Shown here: in pieces, positions 43,294 to 47,800 of the stretch
Layout of the letters: the number at the start of each line of letters is the position of its first letter
How positions within the stretch are numbered: position 1 is the stretch's first letter
Source: Plectonema radiosum NIES-515
GTDB taxonomy: Bacteria; Cyanobacteriota; Cyanobacteriia; Cyanobacteriales; Nostocaceae
Reading direction: 5' to 3'
DNA length: 47,800 bases
NCBI RefSeq assembly: GCF_025753815.1
Contig: NZ_JAOWRF010000151.1
Location: 1 to 47,800 of the forward strand
Translations under genes and position numbers: made by a program
The notes under the pieces: model-generated
Seen by the model: the letters and a program-made list of their open reading frames with translations, nothing else
What the model was told of the DNA's origin: nothing
Databases searched by the model: none

Positions 43294-44210
43294 CGCTTAC
43301 CTCCTGAAAAGGCAGGCGTAACCCCAAAATTGATTCGTGCCAAACTACCTGGTGCTAATTTCACCATGCGTGACTGGCTATTTTTTTCAATAAAGTAGGC
43401 GTTAGGTGCTAGAGCATAACCTGGTAAGCTACTCAAGTCCAGTGTTGCCGAACGATAACCGGATATAACACCTGGCAAGGAAAAGAGTCCTTTGGCATCG
43501 GCGACGATGCGATTGCCGTCGTCCATGTAAATCACGGCGTTCGGTACTCCTGGTTCGTTCGGTTGCTGTTCGCCGTCAAAGTTTTTATCGACAAACACGC
43601 GACCAATTAAGGTGCCACAATCGGAGAGAATACCCGGTCGAATCCGTATCCGATAGCTGGTTTGGTTGCTTGTCAAATTTCCGGCTCTGGCTTGTGCTAA
43701 GTTTCTACCATCTCCTCGAACTGCATCTGGTGTTACTTCAGCCGCATATACTACAACTAAGGTTTCGTTTGGTTGCAGTCCCTCACTCGCATTAATTGTC
43801 ACTGTCCGATTTGAACCACGGTCAACGGTTAAGGTGACTTGCCGATCGCCGATAGAACCTTTCAACGATCTGTTGATCAATCGCACTCCTAAGGGGAGTC
43901 TGTCCGTAACCGATACCTGTCTTGTTGCTGCCCTACCAGCATTTCTAATGGCAAGGCGGTAAACTAGTGTTTCGCCCGGTTCGGCTGCTGCTCTGTCACC
44001 TGTTTTGATAATCTCCAAAGCTGCTTGTCCGGCACTTAAAGTTACCTCGTTTGAGCGAACTTGTGGAAGATTGTCTGCGCCAGCACCTGCGGTATTCCTG
44101 ATTACTCCTGTTTGGGCAATAACAGGTATAATTCCGTAAGTAAATATACTCAATGTAGAAAACGTAAAAAAGAGGCTTTTATGCCTCAACCATGAATTTA
44201 TAGATGTCAT
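43290..44210 (-). CDS. Exported DUF11/SdrD-type surface protein
   Basis: 306 aa with a signal peptide (about residues 12-32: FFTFSTLSIFTYGIIPVIAQ). Residues about 60-190 are a DUF11-like beta sandwich (GDRAAAEPGETLVYRLAIRN, VSVTDRLPLGVRLI). The C-terminal part has the SdrD-like phrase GRVFVDKNFDGEQQPNEPGV, a calcium-loop type sequence, then a CnaB-like sandwich (ADAKGLFSLPGVISGYRSAT). It is the first gene of the envelope block and overlaps the barrel gene start by 4 bp. This type of small adhesin plus barrel pairing suggests a joint surface role. Confidence 0.85.
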   Translation of the reverse strand: MTSINSWLRHKSLFFTFSTLSIFTYGIIPVIAQTGVIRNTAGAGADNLPQVRSNEVTLSAGQAALEIIKTGDRAAAEPGETLVYRLAIRNAGRAATRQVSVTDRLPLGVRLINRSLKGSIGDRQVTLTVDRGSNRTVTINASEGLQPNETLVVVYAAEVTPDAVRGDGRNLAQARAGNLTSNQTSYRIRIRPGILSDCGTLIGRVFVDKNFDGEQQPNEPGVPNAVIYMDDGNRIVADAKGLFSLPGVISGYRSATLDLSSLPGYALAPNAYFIEKNSQSRMVKLAPGSLARINFGVTPAFSGGKR

Positions 44211-46223
44211 TGTAAGGCATCAAGCAATAGCGGAGGATTGTTATGGAGTTAGGTTTTTGTAGAAAAATCTAACTCTTTTCTGGACTTTTCAAATTTTTTT
44301 AGACGCAAGCATCGTATCACTAAATCTTTATCAACGGTCTTTTTACTTTGATACATTGCAGTTTTTTCACAATTCCTTTTACACAATCTTTAAATTAGCT
44401 TTTTTTGTTATGAGAGCATATTCTGAAAAATGTGTCAATCTCACAAACACATAATGAATGATTTGACATGCGATCGCCGTTTCTATTTTCAGATTTAACT
44501 ATTAAATAACTGCGATTATTGCTGCGATGATATTAGCAATACTGATACTTGTGAAACTGAAATCACAAAAGTATTACCCAAATTTCAGTGCAACGCATGA
44601 AAAATACCATCCATAACTGTATTTGCAATATCAATTGGCAAAAACAGCCGTATCGTCTCCGCTTGCTCTTTTTTCCTTGATCTTGCGGGGCAATGTTGTC
44701 GATTTAGTGGAATTCAATTCAGTCTTCAGGAAGCAAAATATTGTAAAATTTCCTCCTTTTGGTAGGTTATATATCTTTTTCGCCGAAATTCACTGCAATA
44801 GCAAGCACCCAGAAAACTTGCCGTTTACTAACTGCTTGTATTTACTGCACCCTAATACAATTACGCTTTGCTAACTACTCCTAAAAAAACATTTCTATTT
44901 TTTTGTGATTAGAGCATGTTATCAAAGCTGTGTCAATTTTAAAAACAAAATTTGTTACTTTTACAGTAACTGCCAAGCTAAATATATCTACTTCAAATTC
45001 AAAACAGAATAAAAAGTATTGGCAATTGCTGCCAATAGGTAAACACAACTGATGATTCTGTGATTCTACCAGGTTGTTGCCAATAAATTCACATTTCTGG
45101 ATAATCTGGTTAGTTTATTGAACGCACGTATGATGCTCTCAATGCAGCAATTGCATGAAAATCAAGCTGCAAAATATAAACCGTCGGGAAGTGCTGTATC
45201 ATTAAACTGCTCAAAATCTGTCTCAATTTATTTTCCCTTCACCTGAAGATGAAGCAAAGTGAGCAAATTCGCTAAATAGATACTAAGTAATGGCAAGTTG
45301 CAATAGCAACTTAATTTCCGCGAAAGTAGGGACGTTTGCCCTGGGGGGATGGGGAGAAAGAAGAATTGTTCCCCTTGTTCCCTTGTCTCCCTGTCTCCTT
45401 TGACCTGAACTACCCGATCAATATCTTGTAATGAATAATCTACTAGCCAATATACGAAAGCTGCCGAATCACTATTTTTTGCTAATACTTAAGTGATAAT
45501 ACCCACAAATCATCTTTAATTCATCAGGGATGAAAAATTTATTCAGTACTTTTTATTAGGAGTTTTGTACGTATCAGTATATTTTTTGAGAGAATAATAA
45601 AGCTGATAAAAGATGATACTAATCAGTTAGTCTCTGGCAATTCTCAAAGACCATCGGGCTTTTGTCTTGGTTTGTATGGTTGCAATGATGAATCATACAC
45701 TGCAAGGATTAGATTCATAACGCATTTATCTTACTAGTAGTTTAATATTTGAAGTAATTTTATTGACATAATTAGGAAACTGATGAAAAAGAGGGGAAAA
45801 GGGAAACCCCATAAATAAGTTTAGGGGTTTCAATTGTGGACGCTAATTTTTTACTTCTCCATACATGAAGAAGGGAAAAGGGACGGAGTTATTTTCAACT
45901 TAGTAAAAATACTTAAAATTGCTTGTTCCCCTTTCCCTTTTCTCCTCTGAAAAAAGCCCTTTCCCCCTCCTCGGTAAAGTGCGATCGCCTGATTAATATT
46001 TTGCAACAATCGCTTTGCCCAGTAATCAATAACTATATAAACTTTCTATGGCTCATCATTTTATCATAGGAAAATTTTACCCAATTAAAGTTAAGCTTAA
46101 ATAACTAATAGACAAAAGTTCCAGGCGAGAATTGATTGGTTTTACCCAAGATAACTCTCACCCTAGCTCCTTGAAAGCGATGTTACCATAGGGTATTGCT
46201 TTGTGCTTACCACTACTTCAATT
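44211..46223. other. 2-kb region without a convincing gene
   Basis: A+T-rich DNA with stops in all frames; an 83-codon plus-strand ORF at 44623 has no coding character. Features seen: HIP1 octamers, a short TTGTTCCCTTGTCTCC phrase (about 45376), a hairpin GAAACCCC / GGGGTTTC (about 45804-45831) nested between GGGGAAAAGGG and CCCTTTTC blocks. The promoter of the envelope operon must lie near 44211-44400. No tRNA fold was recognised. Confidence 0.5.
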
Positions 46224-46874
46224 TCAATGCATTTCGTCGTATTCTGTGGCTTCAACTCGTCGGGTTTCTACACGATGGGGAAGAAACTCAGCCCGTCGTA
46301 CAGGAGCCAGTGGCGGTGTTGGACCATTATAAGGATGAATTACTTGTACAGTCCGGCTAGAACGCTGCTGTGGTGAGAACAAAGCCAACACACCAGCTAC
46401 AACAACACCACCACCAATCGTTAGAGTCATACCTGCCACTGCCCAAACTATGGGTGAAGACGACCAAGGAGTTTCAGTCTGCTGCTTCAATGCTGCTTGT
46501 TGAGCGGCTTGGTTATTGACGCTTAATTGAGCTTGGTTTTTATAATTTTCGAGTTGATATTGAAGTTGGGGAATTTGCTGTTTGAGCTGGTCGTTTTCTC
46601 GCTGTAGCACGTCAAATTGACTTTTTTGCCGTTCCATTTGCATTCTGAACTCTTCGGTCCCGGTGGGATTGATCGGCGCAGGATTCGGGTATGGTTGCCC
46701 ATAAGGAGGATATTGTCCTGGCTGCATCATTTGCGGTGCGACTAGAGTAGCTGGGATTTGCGGGGCAACAGCAATATTAGGTTGTAGATTTGGAGTACCT
46801 GTCCCTTTGAGCAATACGAGCGCTGCTAGACCAGCTACAGCAACTCCACCGATAAACGCCATACTTTCACTCAT
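46224..46874 (-). CDS. Two-membrane-segment coiled-coil protein of unknown function
   Basis: 216 aa. A membrane segment near the N-terminus (AFIGGVAVAGLAALVLL, about 6-22), a Pro/Gln/Tyr-rich stretch (MMQPGQYPPYGQPYPNPAP), a coiled coil at about 75-135 (MERQKSQFDVLQRENDQLKQ and on), a second membrane segment (VWAVAGMTLTIGGGVVVAGV, about 143-165), and a basic tail. No enzyme motif. The coil lies between two membrane spans, so both ends face the same side. I do not recognise a family; it may be restricted to filamentous cyanobacteria. It stands alone between two gene-free stretches. Confidence 0.75.
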   Translation of the reverse strand: MSESMAFIGGVAVAGLAALVLLKGTGTPNLQPNIAVAPQIPATLVAPQMMQPGQYPPYGQPYPNPAPINPTGTEEFRMQMERQKSQFDVLQRENDQLKQQIPQLQYQLENYKNQAQLSVNNQAAQQAALKQQTETPWSSSPIVWAVAGMTLTIGGGVVVAGVLALFSPQQRSSRTVQVIHPYNGPTPPLAPVRRAEFLPHRVETRRVEATEYDEMH

Positions 46875-47127
46875 CGCCTCTCCCCCTCAACTGCGACGTA
46901 ATTATAACCATTTGTGACTGACTCACTCTCACACTCATTATTTATAACCTCTTCAAGTTTACATAATACTCAAACCATAAGCGGATGTATCAGCTATTTT
47001 TTTTACAGCTTGATATATGCTGTTAACATTCAAGAACATATCGGTTAAATTGTCTACTAAGTCTGGGCAAAAAAACTTTGCACTTTAACTTTTTTAACGA
47101 TTTTAGCAAACAGGAGTATTTGTGCTG

Positions 47128-47769
<642 letters not shown>

Positions 47770-47800
47770 TAACGCTAGGTTACCCCGATCTCCGTATTAT

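Noticed and set aside
44623-44874. 83-codon plus-strand ORF in the gene-poor region
   Set aside because: No ribosome site, no domain, composition like the surrounding non-coding DNA.

Overview
The window looks like a chromosomal piece of a filamentous, heterocyst-forming cyanobacterium (order Nostocales; genus not resolvable by eye). The evidence is a full-length HetR, three high-light-inducible chlorophyll-binding proteins, very frequent GCGATCGC (HIP1) octamers, and many heptamer tandem arrays (GGAGTTA/TAACTCC, CCCCTTT, CCCCATT) of the STRR type described from heterocystous cyanobacteria. I saw no rRNA, tRNA or CRISPR array.

Layout. 1-2.3 kb: 3' end of a PiT phosphate permease, then an intact tnpB-only IS200/IS605-type element. 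2.3-6.3 kb: a coiled-coil/EamA transporter fusion, a 0.75-kb leader and hetR, closed by a bidirectional terminator. 6.3-8.9 kb: a small secreted Cys-rich protein, rpsD and moaA, separated by heptamer arrays. 9.4-13.6 kb: a secreted trypsin-like protease downstream of a secreted TPR-CHAT protein. 14.1-18.5 kb: a conserved hypothetical protein and a 1037-aa membrane protein with about eight ~95-aa repeats. 19.0-19.7 kb: three tandem hli genes. 19.9-24.5 kb: a five-gene minus-strand cluster (coiled-coil protein, OmpA-like membrane protein, Ras-like GTPase, PAS-like protein, histidine kinase), which is the best candidate for an undescribed signalling system. 25-31 kb: a DUF2252 protein, a decayed gene, a solitary C5-cytosine methyltransferase, a small hypothetical protein and a Ser/Thr kinase. 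31.4-44.2 kb: an all-minus block of envelope proteins (DUF11/SdrD protein, 1363-aa barrel, beta-helix/OmpA protein, 1229-aa SdrD-repeat protein), interrupted by a decayed tnpB. 44.2-47.8 kb: 2 kb without a convincing gene, a two-TM coiled-coil protein, and a trpA pseudogene truncated at a 9-bp repeat array.

The strongest theme is repeat invasion. At least four repeat families occur both between genes and, in frame, inside genes: a TGTAGAGACGT palindrome (kinase tail), a TGACCTCTCCCCC palindrome (CHAT domain), a 27-bp unit (DUF2252 protein) and a 9-bp GGAGACAAG repeat (barrel protein, and the end of the trpA relic). Two copies of a ~215-230-bp MITE-like element with long terminal inverted repeats carry the first palindrome in their centre. 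One duplicated segment shows the loop of this palindrome in opposite orientations.

Functional assignments rest on motifs read by eye. No database search was possible.
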